Below are positions 1-10,988 of a DNA stretch of 64,000 nt, piece by piece (the stretch's first letter is position 1; each line of letters opens with the position of its first letter). The DNA lies in NCBI GenBank assembly GCA_002104945.1, contig MCFH01000074.1, forward strand, positions 62,001 through 126,000, in the 5' to 3' direction. The position numbers and the translations under genes were made by a program. Source of the stretch: Piromyces finnis. Lineage: Eukaryota; Neocallimastigomycota; Neocallimastigomycetes; Neocallimastigales; Neocallimastigaceae. The notes under the pieces are model-generated. The model did not search any database. It saw only the letters and a program-made list of their open reading frames with translations, and was not told the origin of the DNA.

Positions 1-446
1 AAGGAACGGTACCTTATGTTGAGGTCTTTTATTTCTTCATTCTTTTTGATTCGCATATCCCTAAGCTCCTTGAGAAGTTCTATTTGATCTTCCTTTACTC
101 CATAAAATTCTTCTAACATAGTGACTATCTTTTTAAGGGAAGGGTAGTGAGATTTTCTCTTTCCTCTACCTTCATCTTCTTCATCACTATCTTCAGTGTC
201 TTCATCACTTTCAAAGTCCTTATTAGGATTTAACACTTGAATAAGTTCATTTGGTGTTCCTGTAGTAGTAAACAAACAAGCTAGGAACACTATTTTTGGA
301 CTTTTAACATCTTGAAGCATAGTCCAATACTTTAATTGACTATACCAAGTCTTAATGTCCAAATTATCTTCAGTTAATCTAGTGACATGCTTTAATTCCT
401 TCATTAATTTAGCAAAGTTAATAGATTTATCTGCTCCAATACTCAT
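1..446 (-). CDS. Gag-like retroelement protein, N-terminal part, runs off the window
   Basis: An open frame begins with ATG at 446 and stays open to base 1 (148 codons visible). The product starts MSIGADKSINFAKLMKEL, has a stretch with Trp and Leu spacing typical of retrotransposon Gag capsid domains (DIKTWYSQLKYWTMLQ), then a run of about 20 acidic residues (DEDTEDSDEEDEG) and a lysine-rich helical segment. I see no zinc knuckle or protease in the visible part. The copia relics that follow on the same strand support a retroelement origin, but this Gag is not the same sequence as theirs. It could also be a single-copy host gene of Gag origin. Gag is favoured on sequence style only. Confidence 0.5.
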   Translation of the reverse strand, partial: MSIGADKSINFAKLMKELKHVTRLTEDNLDIKTWYSQLKYWTMLQDVKSPKIVFLACLFTTTGTPNELIQVLNPNKDFESDEDTEDSDEEDEGRGKRKSHYPSLKKIVTMLEEFYGVKEDQIELLKELRDMRIKKNEEIKDLNIRYRS

Positions 447-926
447 TTTTATATACAAGTTTTAAATAAAAAAATAAAAATACAATTTTACAATAATATT
501 AATAATGAAACAAGTTCAAAAAAAAAATAATTTTCTTTTATAAGAATTTAAAAGAATGAATTACAACAATATTTGAAATATATTTAATTAACAACACTAA
601 TAATTATTCTCTTTAGTTAAACTAGTAATACCAATATAAAATACTTCCTTAACTGCACCAATTAACAATATTAATTTCTCTCTATTAACTATTTTAATTG
701 TGCCTTGAAGTATATAACTTTTAAATTAATTTTAAAAATTTTTATATAAATACGAGTGAATTTTTCTAAATAATTTAAGAAAATGGAGTTTTTATTAATT
801 AATAAATTATTGTTAAACACTAACCTATTAAGTTAGAAATTGTGTGTTTTTAATAATAATTTTAAATATTAATAATTAACAGTAATTAAAAGTGTTTTAT
901 ATTTACTAAGTTATTTTAGTAAATTA
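447..926. other. AT-rich sequence without recognisable gene
   Basis: This lies between the gag-like frame and the copia pol relic. It may contain leader or LTR sequence of one of them, but I could not find paired ends. Confidence 0.4.
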
Positions 927-1620
927 TTATAAATTTCTTTTATTGTTAAGAACACATTTCTTTACATTATTTATGAATTTTAAGAAATTTAAAATTGTGT
1001 TGGTTGCTTCGGCCTTCTCTTTGAGTAAGCAAACCCAGGATTTTCTACTAAATTCATCAATAAATGTGATGATATATTTCATATCATCTATTGATGTAGG
1101 TTTATAGGTCCGATGATGTCAGAAAGGATAGTTTCCAAGATATTAGAGGCTTTTGGAGTAACTTTATTATGGGGCTTTGCCTTCAATTTTGATATTTTGT
1201 AATCTATGCATTGGTCATTTTTCTTCGTTCTGAGTTCCAAATATTTGTTTAAATCTTCCTGGTAGTAGTGACCTAGACGGCGGTGCCATAAGTCTTGGTT
1301 AAAAGTTTCAGTGGAGCAAAATTGTTGATTAAGATTATTGAATTTAATCCTAATAACATTATTGCTGTCAGGTTTGTGTTTGCTAATAACTTTGTCTGTA
1401 TGGTCAGACAAGATTAAGAGAACCTTACCATTTTGATTCTTTAACTGAGTATTAATACCAGCTATCGTTAGTTTTATTCCACTAATAAGATTTTTATTAA
1501 CTTCATTTGAGAAAAGTACTCTTTTTAATACTATCTCAGTTCCGTTTATGGCTCCGCGGTAAGTACCATGGCCCTCAAAAGTACAAGTAGAACCATTTGC
1601 ACAGCTCAGTAATTTTTTCG
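927..1620 (-). pseudogene. Ty1/copia pol relic: protease end, pre-integrase zinc finger, start of integrase
   Basis: Read leftward, the region encodes a protease tail (GHGTYRGAINGTEIVLKRVL), then the GAG-pre-integrase signature LWHRRLGH with the following Cys/His positions, then the integrase start (SDIIGP, then TFIDEFSRKSW). The frame is broken by a one-base shift near 1108, between DIIGP and the next integrase residues, and ends at a stop at 927-929. It is therefore an inactive fragment. It is separated from the gag relic on its right by an LTR fragment and by loss of the region between zinc knuckle and protease. Confidence 0.85.
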
Positions 1621-1748
1621 TTAATTATTAATAAATAAATTATGTCTCATTTTCTTTTTCTGTAATATAAATTGTGTAACTTAAACAATAATACTTGTGG
1701 CTTAAGTTACATTAAAGATATCAAGCTGAGGCGTTTGATATCTTTACA
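1621..1748 (-). repeat. LTR family A fragment inserted in copia relic
   Basis: It matches the end of the 53570-54173 LTR, including the terminal inverted repeat AAAGATATCAA / TTTGATATCTTT and the terminal TGTAAAGAT on the minus strand at 1748. Only about 128 bp remain. Its edge falls inside the copia zinc knuckle. Confidence 0.8.
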
Positions 1749-3056
1749 GTGTCCCGGAATGTCACAGATAACACAGTACTTGTTTCTGTGATATTGTTTT
1801 GTATTTCTTCTATTTCCTTTTGAATGTTTTCCTTCTATGTTGTCTATATCCATGTAGTCATTGTTTGGATTTTTGAAGTTGTTGATGGATGGGTTATTAT
1901 TTCTTCTTATGTTTCTAGGGTTAAAATTGTTATTTCTTTGGTTGTAAGTTTGGTTATTGTTGTATTCCATTTGGTAGCAAATAACTGTGTATCTATCTTT
2001 TATAATTTCATATAGTGTTTCTGGTGTGTATTGGGAACTCATTAATATTTTATCCTTGAGAATATTTGGTAGAGTGCTGTACATAATTGTTATTTTTTCC
2101 ATGTTTGATTTGTTCATGCATGAGCTTTCGAGTAATTTAAATAACTCCATAATTTTTTTTTTTATTTTTCTTTTTTTTTAACTTCCGAGTGCATTTCTCC
2201 CATCGATCGGAGTTAGCCCCAATGGTGGTTCTTAGAGAAACGTTGGTTCATTCCTATTGCTAGGTGGTCTGTCATACTGTTTCTTCAGCTTCGACGCTCA
2301 CTTAATCCATGTACATTAGATGCATGTCGTTGTACGATATTTCATAACTACAATGCTAAGCCTCTTATAGTCAATTTGATCACGTGTCAACCGCCCCCTA
2401 ATGTTTACACTTAAATTGATTAAGGAATATTGCTTGTGTATTTGGCATAGCCTAAGTCACCACTTATTAAGTTCTAATTTGGAATGTACTATGTACACTA
2501 GACCTTCTCAGGCCTGCTAGACGAGTGTTATTATCATAGTAGTAAATTAGAAAGTTCATTAATACTTACCTGAATAACATAACCCAACCCATGGCAAACC
2601 CAGTGGGAAAATCCACAGGCACTGACATCTGCAGGGTCGAACCAGAAGCCTTATGTATGCTAAGGAAACGCCTTAACAACCAGGATAAAAACTGGAACGA
2701 AATAACTCCATAATCTCATTCATGACATTCATGCTTTCCTTAAGGTTGGTAGCCTTGAGAGATCCTATCTTCTTAACCACTCTCCATGGTTGGAGGTGTC
2801 ATCCAATTTGTACAAGCTCTTGAGTTTCTCCATCTTCTCATATGCGGACTCACAGTTCATAATGTACCTTTTAACAGAGTCGGTACAATTTGTAAAAATG
2901 ATTATTCCTGCGAGTGCATCATTTGGTTCAAATTTGCTTGGTTCATTGAATGTTTTGTAGTTACTCTTGATGTAACCACCAAGCTGTTTGGCCTTTAAGT
3001 AGCCTTCAATTGTGCAGTACCATATATCAAAGTTGGAACTGCCTTGTAATTTATCT
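1749..3056 (-). pseudogene. Ty1/copia gag relic, interrupted by a SINE
   Basis: The minus strand from about 3056 encodes a copia-type Gag (LQGSSNFDIWYCTIEGYLKA, the UBN2/Gag_2 type of start). A one-base shift near 2770 breaks it. The frame then continues on the far side of the SINE at 2154-2699 with KLLESSCMNKSNMEK, an Asn-rich stretch, and the start of a CCHC zinc knuckle (CVICDIPGH). The knuckle is cut by the LTR fragment ending at 1748, so its last Cys is lost. Without the SINE and one duplicated target, the reading resumes as EIMELLKLLESS, which shows the SINE came in after this gag was in place. Confidence 0.85.
2154..2699 (-). mobile_element. tRNA-derived SINE, full-length copy with target-site duplication
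   Basis: The element is flanked by a perfect 15-bp direct repeat (AAATAACTCCATAAT at 2139-2153 and 2700-2714) and its 3' end on the minus strand carries an A-rich tail (T-rich on + at 2154-2181). Its 5' head looks tRNA-like. A GTTAAGGCG stretch as in the D-arm of Ser/Leu tRNAs (complement of about 2669-2678) is followed by a CCTTA/TAAGG stem with a 7-base loop (2649-2665) and a GGTTCGACCC B box (2633-2643). A second, head-less copy is at 59996-60313. No protein frame is evident. The parent LINE supplying the tail was not identified; the tail is not that of the LINE in this window. Confidence 0.85.
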
Positions 3057-3118
3057 TTTATTTAAAATGAATTCAGGCATTTTATTTATATTTTGTAATG
3101 TTTATTTGTGAGCCAGTT

Positions 3119-3132
3119 TGAGACTCTTAATC
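3119..3132 (-). promoter_or_regulatory. Copia primer binding site, complementary to tRNA-Lys(CUU) anticodon arm
   Basis: On the minus strand the 14 nt GATTAAGAGTCTCA follow directly on an LTR end (...CTAACA). They are complementary to TGAGACTCTTAATC, which is positions 27-40 of eukaryotic tRNA-Lys(CUU). Identical sites occur at 26317-26330 and 23448-23461. Confidence 0.75.
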
Positions 3133-3330
3133 TGTTAGAATTTTAGGTTTTTTAATATTTACTTTATTATGGTAATTTATTAATACTTCATTACAAAGAT
3201 TTAATTAACAATTACAAGTTTGTATTTATACTAAAATTTATGGCTTATGCTCTAATACATACATTATCAATACATTACATTATATTAAATACATTTTACT
3301 AATGAATAGAGTTTATAATAAAATTTGAGA
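3133..3330 (-). repeat. Copia LTR (family E), outer edge not resolved
   Basis: The LTR end adjoining the primer binding site is clear (TGTTAG on +). Partial similarity to the LTR at 26331-26530 extends for some tens of bases. I could not place the other terminus. A 35-bp piece near 3375-3410 recurs near 15545-15580. Confidence 0.5.
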
Positions 3331-4952
3331 TTTTCTAACATAGATAATTATATATAATTATATTAAAATTTAAATCATATTTTATAATTAATGTAACTTT
3401 ATTAAATAGATTAATGTTTTATTAATTGATTTAAAAAAAATATAAAAACTCGAAAATAATTCAACAATTAAAATTTTCGAGAAACTATTATGTTTTATAA
3501 CTCTAATTAGTGATAAATAATATATTTGATTAATAACATAATTGATTAAGTTTATTAGTAAATAAAAATTTTATAAGAAAACATATTTTATATTAATTTG
3601 ATAAGTAGGGTTAGGGCATTATGACCAAACTTACCACATTTCATTTCAAAATACTTTATAATTTTTCCCATGTGCCCAAATTTTTTGCAATATTATTATT
3701 TTACAAATAAGAATATTGTAAAGTTCTATACAATTTAAGAAAATAATGGATTAGGTCATAATCATTAATTATGACAAGAATAACATTATTTGTTGGTTCC
3801 TTAACAAAAACTATTACATGGTTATGGTGACTTAATGATACCTACCTGTTCCCGGTATACTATATACCACTGGTTTAAATCTGTCATTCATCTTTTTTAG
3901 AAAACATAATTTTTAATTTTATTTTATTATTAAAATACTATAACCAATCACATAAAATCTTTTAATATTTTTTGAAGATAAATTCTTGTAATTTTATTTT
4001 GTTTTGGACTCTTTGAGTCGATATTCAATTCAATAATAGTATTAATAAATAAAATAAAAATATAAACCATGGTTTAAAATAAAATTTGTTATTGTTTTAG
4101 TGTTTTATTTAATTAATATTATAAATATACAACAACCTAGTGAGAAAACCTCAAGTTCGTTACAATAATAATATATCGGCATTAATGAGTTGTTAAAAAT
4201 AATATTAGTTTTTTTAAATGAATCTTATTTTTTTAATTAGTTTATTTAATATTAATTAATTGTTACCCTATTTATTTCTGGCCGGATATAAATAGTTTTC
4301 ATAAAATAAGCTATTATAGTTAAATAACATTTAAACAAACTTTAAAATACTTTGGCGCTAGGATTAAAGTAAATTATAGTAATAAATAATGCATAATAAT
4401 TATAATTAATTATAATTAATAAAAAATTGTAATTATTAAATTATTATATTATTTAATTTATATATACATATGTATATCCTTTTATTATAAGTCAACATTA
4501 TTTTTTTTCTAAAATTAATAAATAATAATTTTATATTTATTAATTTTAATATTTGAAAAAATTGAAATTAATAAAAGTTTTAATTAGTCTTTATAAAAGT
4601 AATTAAAATTAGCATTAAAAGAAATAATTTAAATTACTAAAACCCCTATTACTTATAATAATTATAATTAATAATTAATTAAGATAGTAATTATTAAATT
4701 ACTTAAACAAGATTTATTTCAGATTAACGAAAATAATACCCTTTAGAAGAAAATAAAAAAAATAGAATTAAGTCCTTATATAATGAAAGAAAGTAATTTA
4801 ATATTATAGAGAATTTGTATAATTGTTAACTCATGAACAGTTATTTTTCTTTTATTAATTGATTGAATTATTAAGAAATTTTAACTCGAGTAACATCCAC
4901 TACTTCTGGAAAAAAAAATAAAGAATAATAATAAATTTAATTTACAATTTAC
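3331..4952. other. AT-rich stretch without recognisable gene
   Basis: No frame, RNA or coherent repeat could be supported. A more mixed segment at 3600-3890 may be an old repeat. Confidence 0.5.
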
Positions 4953-5159
4953 TAATTTGTGTTATTTTGAAAGTCTTCTTTAATTATACAGTTATCAATT
5001 AAATTAGAAAATGATTTTATGATTCTAAACGTAAATTGTAACGTATTATAATTTATATTGATTTAAATATAATTTAATAAAATTTATTACCATAAAATCA
5101 TTTTGTAATTTAATCGATAACTGCACAATTAAAGAAGACTTTCAAAATAACACAAATTA
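4953..5159. repeat. Long inverted repeat (possible MITE-like element)
   Basis: The 69-base arms 4953-5021 and 5091-5159 are reverse complements with only a few mismatches, separated by 69 bases of AT-rich spacer. The arms are bounded by TA on each side, as a Tc1/mariner-type target duplication would give, although TA is frequent here. There is no coding capacity. Confidence 0.75.
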
Positions 5160-6705
5160 TAATATATTTTATTATTTTCCATTTTTTTATTATAAATTTT
5201 GCATAGGTACATTACATTTTTTATATATAATATATCTTAATCTATAGATAATAATAAAATACTTCGTATAAATACAACTTACTATATGTTCTATATTATT
5301 ATAAATTATATTTGAATCATTATAATTATATAATATTAATTTATGTTTAGTCAATAATTTAATAGATTTATATCAAAAATATAGTTCTTCATTAAAAGGA
5401 CTTATCATCAAAATCTTTTTTAAATAATCATATAAGTATTCATGATAATCTAAATCAATTTGAAACCTTTTTCTATACAAGTGATTTTATTTATCATATA
5501 GATAAACATGTTATTTTAAAATTTGAAATTTGTAATTATAATTATAATATCTATGGTCAGATATAACTATTGTACCATTGATAAAACTAAGATTCCAGAA
5601 ATGAGTCAATTTTTGAAGACATATTTATGGAGGAAGAATTAATAAACTATGTATTAAAAATTAAATTTTATCTCTACCCTTCCTTTAGGCAATAAATTAA
5701 GATCTATTGTATTTAATTTATTGCCTAATCATTTTGAATTATAATTATAATTATAATTATAATTGAATAAATTGTGATTTTATAAAAATAAAAAATTATA
5801 ATTATTTTTTTTAAAAAAAAAAGAAAAATCATTCAATTTTTATTGAAATTAAACAAACTATCACGGATATCTCATTAAAATATGTAACAAATGTTTAATA
5901 GAAAATGATCTATTAAACATTTGTTTAATGTCTTATTACAATACAATAAATTAAAAGATTTCATCTATTTTTTTTATTTCAATAAAAGAAGATAAAATGC
6001 TTATTTAAAATAACTCATTTTATATTAATAGGAATAGAATAAAGAAATAAATTTATTATTAAAAGACTGGACTTTACCTTTTATTATTAAAAGAAAAATG
6101 TCCTTTAAATATTTGACTATATTTTGAAACTTTTTTATTTCCTAACCTTTATAAAATTTTATTTATTGTTTATTATCTATTTATTTATAAGCAAATGATA
6201 TATTATAATACAAATGTATTCATCATCGTTAAAATAAATAATCAACACCATTACATTGATTAAATTAAGTGTGGAATAAAAGTTCAAATAAAGCCTTTCT
6301 TTTTTTATTTTTATTACTTTTATTTTGTTTTTTGCTTTATTTTTGCTAGTTAGTTGGATTGCCATTTTCATTACAGAATTTTTTTATTTTTTCATTTTCA
6401 GATATAAACTTTTTAAAGTTTACCAAATTTATTAATTTTAAACTTTTTTAAACAAGTTAATAAATATTTAAATTAATTGTGTAACAAATAATATAAAAAT
6501 GGTTATATTATATTAATATAAAAAATTCTGTCGTTGTGTAATTAAAAATAGATATTCAAAATATATTGAAATACATTGGAATATATTACAATATTATTGT
6601 ATACAACTTTATTTGTCATTTCTGTCATTTTCAATTTATTATAAAATAAAGTTTAAAAAAGAAACATATATTTAAAATATTTATGTAAAAGTCATTATAA
6701 TAAAG
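5160..6705. other. AT-rich intergenic sequence with two perfect hairpins
   Basis: Two clear stems occur: 16-bp arms 5685-5700/5713-5728 (TTAGGCAATAAATTAA) and 14-bp arms 5888-5901/5910-5923 (CAAATGTTTAATAG). No gene is recognised. The short frames present are composition artefacts. Confidence 0.6.
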
Positions 6706-7284
6706 AGTAATAGTCAAAGTAATAGTCAAAGTAATAGTAATAGTAATAGTAATAGTAATAGTAATAGTAATAGTAATAGTAATAGTAATAGTAATAGTAA
6801 TAGTAATAGTAATAGTAATAGTAATAGTAATAGTAATAGTAATAGTAATAGTAATAGTAATAGTAATAGTAATAGTCAAAGTAATAGTAATAGTAATAGT
6901 AATAGTAATAGTCAAAGTAATAGTAATAGTAATAGTAATAGTAATAGTAATAGTAATAGTAATAGTAATAGTAATAGTAATAGTAATAGTAATAGTAATA
7001 GTAATAGTAAAGTAATAGTAATAGTAATAGTAATAGTAATAGTAATAGTAATAGTAATAGTAATAGTAATAGTAATAGTAATAGTAATAGTAATAGTAAT
7101 AGTAATAGTAATAGTAATAGTAATAGTAATAGTAATAGTCAAAGTAATAGTAATAGTAATAGTCAAAGTAATAGTAATAGTAATAGTAATAGTAATAGTA
7201 ATAGTAATAGTAATAGTAATAGTAATAGTAATAGTAATAGTAATAGTAATAGTAATAGTAATAGTAATAGTAATAGTAATAGTA
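6706..7284. repeat. Hexanucleotide satellite (AGTAAT)n, about 580 bp
   Basis: Nearly 100 tandem AGTAAT units have scattered AGTCAA variants and one three-base slip near 7008. The long Thr-Ile or Leu frames it produces are a consequence of the repeat, not genes. Confidence 0.97.
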
Positions 7285-10200
7285 TCCTTTTTTTATATTA
7301 TTTCTTTATCTATATAAAATACATATATATATGTGTGTTTATTCATGTGATTATCACAACCTACCCCAATTTTTAGTGGTGGTTATTCTGCAAATTTAAT
7401 TTGAAATTATATAATAAAATGAAAAGTAGTTATAGTGTACCTATTTTATTTGTCTTAATCTATATTATTATTATTATTATATTATTATTATTATTTTTAT
7501 AATAATAATATAAGACTAATAACATTTTTTAAAACATTTATATATATATATTTTTATAAAAAAAAACACCTCTTTGATATCAAAAAGTATTATATGCTCC
7601 TTTCTTTTAATTATACCCATTATGATGTTTGGCTTTGTTCTTTTTTTTCTTTTCAATATTCACATTTTTTAATTTCTCCTAAAATTTATTATTTAATATA
7701 TAAATCATATATATTATTGATATATTCAAAATAATTAATATATTATAATACTATTTTAAAATTTTATTTTAAAAAATTTCTATTTAATTTCTATATAAGG
7801 AAATAAACTATTTTTTAATAATAATAAAAAAAGCTTTAATTTATATTCATATATAATTTATATATATTATAATAAAATTATTTTAGATGAACCATCAATT
7901 AAGAATATATTATAATATATTATAGTCATGTTATATAAAATGATACAGATGAAAAAATTAAAATAATAACAAATAATAATAAATAAATAAACAATATTAT
8001 CAAACATTATCCTAATTATATTTCCTAACTATTTTCATTATTATTATTATTATTATTATTATTCTAATTATTATTATTCTAATTATTATTATTATTATTA
8101 TTATAAATATTTTTATTATTATTATAAATATTTTTATTACTATTTAATAATTACAGCAATTACTACTTTAATAATAGTAATACTATTAATTATCACTTAT
8201 TATTATTTGTTATTTATTATTGTTATTCTGAACTAACCTCCCTTTTTATTTTTCAATATTAAAAAAAGGACCATTCATTGTTTTATTTTTATTTCCTTGT
8301 CATTTCTATTTATAATTCCATTGGTTATTATTCATTTAGAATATTTTCTGTAGAATCTTACATCATTGAAAAATACATAATACAATTTATCAAACCAAAA
8401 ATAACAAACAATAAAAATAAAATAAATATAGGAATTAAGTATTAATGGCAAGTGTTCTTATAGTAAATAATATGAAAAGGTAAATGTAAAAGGAATATTC
8501 CAAACAAGATCTTTTCATATTTATAAGTGCACTATACACACTACAAAAAAGTGATTTTTACTTTTGGATTTAATAATCCACATTTTTTACTAAAAACGAC
8601 TTCTAAAGGGTTATGGTTTATAAATTTTCTTTTTAATAATTTAATATATATTCTAATATATTCTAATATATTACTTTTAAAATATAGTATAGATTTTAGT
8701 TACAAAACAAATTGTTATTCATTTTAAATATATATTTTAATTTATTAATATTAAAATAATTTAATAACTCACCTATTTTACCATATAATAAGTATATAAA
8801 CAATAAATTAATTTTAATAATATCAATTAATTAATGTATGACAAAGAGATATAAAGTAATTTATCCAATTAACATTAAATATATTAATTGCAACTTTAAA
8901 AATTGAGTTAAAAGTTTATTTAATATAAAAATTTAAAATTGATACAATATTATAATAATATATACATTGTAATATATTAAAATAATATTATATACAATAG
9001 TATCATAAAAAAGTTAAAAATATTATTTATAATAATAATAATAATAATAATAAATAATACTTCATATTTATTTTAAATTTATTATTAAATAATAATTATT
9101 ATGATATTAACCTATTTTTATATATAATTTTTAAATAATAAAATAATTCTTTTACTTTTTTTTTTTATTTTATTATTAATTATTTTTAAAATAATCTTTT
9201 ATTCCTTTTTAATCTGTTCAATTTTCTTTCTTTTAAATAAGTTAATTATTTAAAGAAGAAATATATGTTTATTTAAAAATAATAAAAAAATAAAAAAAAA
9301 AAAATACTTATTTATATATGTTATTTCATTAATTTATTTATTTATTATTTTTTTCTTTTTTACTTATTCTTATTATAAGATAAAAGAAGAGAGAAAAAAA
9401 GGAAATAAATCATTCAATGATAATATTAAATTAGTATAATTTAACTTAAAACTTTTTTTTTTCTTATTCTTTTATTCTTTTAAATCTTTTTCTTTTGTTG
9501 AAAAAGACTACTTTAAGAATTAATTCTTTTAGGAAAAATTATAAAAAAAGTAAAAATATCAATCTAAAAAAAACGAAAAAAAAAAAAAACAAAAATATAT
9601 ATAACATATATACACACATACACATAAAACAACAACAATAATAACAATAAAATTCTAATTTATTAAACTACAATTTTTACGGAAACACTTTAAACCATTT
9701 TATTAAAAAATAATAAAAATTTGTATTTAGTTATAATTATTATTATAATTAAAAACATAACTTTTAAAAGTCTTTACATCATTTATTTAATCAACAATAT
9801 ATCCATTTCCATAAAGGAATAAAATTATATATAACAGATTAAATAAATAATTAACAAGTTAATATAAATTTACTAAATTTCTAATTTAAATGATATAATT
9901 TTTTCCAATAATTTTTCCAAAATTTATATCATTTATCAAATTTTCCTTGTTTAAAAATAAAACTTAATAAGCTTTTTATTTTTTAAATTTACAAAAAAAG
10001 AAAAAAAAATTATCAATTAATAAGAAAACACAAACATAATTCTTTTTCCTTTATTGAACAATCCAATATTTAATTCTCTCAAATTATCAGTAAAATAAAC
10101 AATCTAACAAAAAAAAAAAAACAAGGAAAAAATTTAATAGAGGAAACACATCTTTATTCTACTAGAGTAAATATATAAAAATCTTTATTTTATAAGAATA

Positions 10201-10988
10201 ATAAACTTTTATAATAAATCAAATAAGAAATAATATTTATTTGTTATTATTTTCTTATTTTAGATAAAAGAAACATTTACAAAATAAACGATTATTAAAT
10301 ATATGTAATGTACAATAAAAATTAACTTTTTTTAATTTATCTCTATTCTTTTATTTAAAAAATTAGAATTTATTTTCTTAAAATTATTGAGGGTCAAAAA
10401 TTCAATTTATTCTTAATTTTATTATCACGTTTATAATTTTATTTAAATTCAGTATTAAAAAATCATACAAAATAGATATCATATTGAATAAAAAATAAAT
10501 GTAAAAGACAAAAAAATATAAATTTGAATTATTTATTTTTATAATTAAACAAAAAAAACAACTATTTTTCAAAGAATACTATTTATTTATAACAGTAACT
10601 ATTAAAGGTAAATATTTTTTTATAAAATTTACATTTATTTTTTAAAAAATATATATTCTTATACAATTTTTAATATTTTTAACTTCAAAAATCATTATTA
10701 TTTGGTGTAAAAATTATTTATAGTATCACTACTTTGAAATAAATAAATTGATTTCAACAATATATATAAACATAAACCATAAAGCAAAATATTTATTATT
10801 GTTTTCTTAAAGTACAGGTACTTCAAAGTCATTATTAATACTATTTATTTATTTTTTTTTTTGAAATTCAATTTTTCTGATTCAATTTATTTATTTATTT
10901 ATTTATTATTTAATAAAATAATTTAATTTTAGTAAAGGGAATAAAAGTATAATTTTTTTAAAAAAGATTCACAATTTATTTAAAAAAA
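7285..10988. other. AT-rich intergenic sequence with simple repeats
   Basis: It contains ATT/ATA microsatellites (for example 7460-7500, 8039-8110 and 9030-9055) and A or T runs. The only frame above 60 codons (8527-8727) has random composition. The last few hundred bases must contain the promoter and 5' UTR of the gene starting at 10989. Confidence 0.6.

Noticed and set aside
3605-3625. Telomere-like GGGTTAGGG
   Set aside because: A single occurrence, not a repeat array.
6631-7166. Frames of 84-94 codons rich in Thr-Ile or Leu
   Set aside because: They are produced by the AGTAAT satellite and have no gene-like composition.
8527-8727. A 66-codon frame
   Set aside because: Random composition in AT-rich DNA, no homology pattern or signals.
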